Below, piece after piece: positions 62,425 to 64,000 of a DNA stretch of 64,000 bases (position 1 is its first letter; the number at the start of each line of letters is the position of its first letter). A program made the position numbers and the translations under genes. The notes below the pieces were generated by a model, which worked only from the letters and a program-made list of their open reading frames with translations, did no database searches and was not told the origin of the DNA. Source of the DNA: Acidobacteriota bacterium (GTDB lineage Bacteria; Acidobacteriota; Terriglobia; Acidiferrales; UBA7541); contig JAJYLB010000003.1 in NCBI GenBank assembly GCA_021788095.1, positions 124,001 through 188,000 on the forward strand. Reading direction: 5' to 3'.

Positions 62425-63828
62425 TCAGGCCTCCTCAATCGGCTCGGGATGGATGGTGACGCGATCGATCTCCGGAAATTGCCGCCGCAGACGCTCCTCG
62501 AGCGCGGCGGTAACGTCATGCACGCGAGTGATGGGCAGCTGGCCTTGGAAAGCGCAGTGGCACGAGACGACCACGCGCCGCTCCACGCTCCGGACGTAGA
62601 TCTGGTGGAAATCTGCGAGTTCGGGATATTCGTTCCGCAGCCGGTCGAGATGCTGCCCGATGGCCTCTTCGAGATCCTTCAGCTCTTGCGCACTCGGGAT
62701 GTGTACGCCGTACGGCTCGATGTGAATGTTGATTTCGGCTTCGCCCTCGAGAGCCCGCTGGATGCTCTCCTCGAGCTGGGTGGCGCGACGATGCGCCTGA
62801 AGCAGGGAGAGGTCTTCGTCGACCTCGAGATGCAAATCGATGAGGAGCCGGCCATCGAGTTGCTGCGCCGCAATCTCATGGATGGGCATGCCCGAGCGCT
62901 GCGCCAGCGCGCGAATCCGGTCGAAGAGGCCCTCGGCGGCCTCGGCGCGCGGCTCCACGTGCACCATCACGTCCCCCGCCACCACCTCGTGCACCCGCGC
63001 TTCCACTTCGTCGCTCAGGTCGTGCGCCTGCTCCACCCCCAATCGGCGCGGCACGATAATGGCCAGATCCACGAAATGCCGGTTTCCCGCTCGCCGCACC
63101 CGCACCCGCTCGGCGGCCAGCACGCCCGGCGCGCTCTCGGCCGATTGCCGTATCCGCTCCACGAGCCCCTGCGGAGCGGCGTCGAGCAGAGCGTCCAGCG
63201 TCCGCTTGCCCAATCGCAGGCCGATCCATAGGATCACCCCGGCCACCCCCAAGGCGGCCACGGGATCGGCATAGGCAAGCTGCGGCACGGCCAGACGATC
63301 GCCCACCCACACGGCGGCCATCCCTACGAGCACCACCCCCGTGCTCCAAACGTCGGTCGAAAAATGGAGTGCATCGGCTTCCAGGGCGTCGCTCTGGTAC
63401 CGGCGCGCCACCCGCCCCAAGCCCCGCGCGCGCACGAAATCGATGAGCATGGCCAAACCCAGGATGAGCAGCGCCGTGACGCTGGGACGCAGCGCCGCGT
63501 GCACGAAGAGCAGCCGCCGAAACGCCTCCCCAATCACGTAAAGCGCGGTCACCAACAGCAAGGCCGTTTCCACCAACGCGGAGAAATTCTCCACTTTACC
63601 GTGCCCGTACGTATGCACCGTATCGGCAGGCCTGTCGGAAACGCTGACGGAAAGGAAGGTCAGAACGGCGGCGACGAGGTCCAGCCCGGAATGGAGTGCC
63701 TCCGAAAGTACGCCGAGGCTGCCCGTGGCCGCGGCCAAATACACCTTGAGCACAACCAGCGCCACGGCGGCGAAAACCGAGCCTAGCGCGGCCAGCTTCT
63801 TTTCGCGCACGGCGCTCGCGGCGTCCAT
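62425..63828 (-). CDS. Cation diffusion facilitator with long cytoplasmic tail
   Basis: 467 aa, longer than usual CDF proteins (about 300). Six helices at the N-terminus, with metal-binding residues in LHSGLD (residues 45-50), YGHGKVE and ALHFSTDVWS. After the usual dimerisation domain (residues about 215-290) comes a further 170 residues with HLEVDEDLSLLQAHR and a repeated IHEPYGVHIP-like pattern, resembling two extra ferredoxin-like metal-sensing domains. Substrate (Zn, Mn, Fe or Co) cannot be named. ATG 63828 is preferred over 63921. Confidence 0.88.
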   Translation of the reverse strand: MDAASAVREKKLAALGSVFAAVALVVLKVYLAAATGSLGVLSEALHSGLDLVAAVLTFLSVSVSDRPADTVHTYGHGKVENFSALVETALLLVTALYVIGEAFRRLLFVHAALRPSVTALLILGLAMLIDFVRARGLGRVARRYQSDALEADALHFSTDVWSTGVVLVGMAAVWVGDRLAVPQLAYADPVAALGVAGVILWIGLRLGKRTLDALLDAAPQGLVERIRQSAESAPGVLAAERVRVRRAGNRHFVDLAIIVPRRLGVEQAHDLSDEVEARVHEVVAGDVMVHVEPRAEAAEGLFDRIRALAQRSGMPIHEIAAQQLDGRLLIDLHLEVDEDLSLLQAHRRATQLEESIQRALEGEAEINIHIEPYGVHIPSAQELKDLEEAIGQHLDRLRNEYPELADFHQIYVRSVERRVVVSCHCAFQGQLPITRVHDVTAALEERLRRQFPEIDRVTIHPEPIEEA

Positions 63829-64000
63829 CGCTCGCAGGAGATTATAAACCCTCGGTTTTTTCACGGGAAACGCTGCCGGAGCCGCCGGGCCTTTGGCGCG
63901 CGATGCGGCGCTGCCGTACACTCTTCCCTTCCTTCCGCGGGAGAAAAGAGGGACGGACGGCCGACATTGGGCAGAGGGCGCACAGGCAGCCGCATCGGCT

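Overview
The window is GC-rich, gene-dense bacterial chromosome. The best taxonomic hints are a duplicated FtsX-type orphan permease of the ADOP type (1867-4377), an Oar-like TonB-dependent receptor with an N-terminal carboxypeptidase-regulatory domain (9787-13296) and a giant Asp-box (BNR) secreted protein (23858-27115). This combination is typical of Acidobacteriota. That assignment is inference from gene content; no rRNA or tRNA gene is visible. No prophage, insertion sequence or CRISPR array was found.

Region 1-31 kb is mostly housekeeping. It holds purB (cut by the left edge), efp, the ADOP permease, the folD-coaE-htrA-metallopeptidase run, a GntR regulator with a membrane protein, the Oar-like receptor, a DUF374 acyltransferase and pgeF divergent from acpS. 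It continues with a DUF2089/SHOCT-like pair, mtaB, a PilZ protein, a ferredoxin-NADP reductase-like gene, rpmE with a tandem ThyX-like gene, prfA, the Asp-box protein, a VapBC toxin-antitoxin pair, and two divergent polysaccharide-type glycosyltransferases.

Region 31.2-34.0 kb is an accessory island: a three-gene overlapping operon of an endonuclease III-like DNA glycosylase, a cytosine-5 DNA methyltransferase and a PD-(D/E)xK-like protein (probable restriction enzyme). Its layout suggests a type II restriction-modification system that carries its own repair enzyme for deaminated 5-methylcytosine. I consider it the most interesting unit here.

Region 34-43 kb is cell-envelope and RNA housekeeping: proC, an RNase E/G with a roughly 395-residue insertion inside its S1 domain, rodA, mrdA (PBP2) and the lipid II flippase murJ.

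Region 43-59.5 kb is a leftward exopolysaccharide/O-antigen-type cluster. Read in transcription order it has a large secreted beta-helix-like protein, a Wzy/ligase-like membrane protein, an FkbM methyltransferase, two GT4 enzymes (one frameshifted), a Wzx-type flippase, a GT2, a tiny membrane protein, a further glycosyltransferase, a GT2, a GT4, a second FkbM methyltransferase and a polysaccharide deacetylase. Several genes are coupled by 4-base stop/start overlaps. No priming glycosyltransferase and no Wza/Wzc export genes are seen, so these must lie elsewhere if the pathway is Wzx/Wzy type.

Region 59.9-64 kb holds panC, a DinB-family gene, panB and a cation diffusion facilitator.

Intergenic spaces, and two coding regions, carry short palindromic dispersed repeats. 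These include a perfect 33-bp inverted pair at 13.5 and 22.3 kb, a 17-bp pair at 10.0 and 41.2 kb, and TGTCATyCTGAG-type hairpins. Copies in the receptor and GT-C genes appear to be read in frame as protein.
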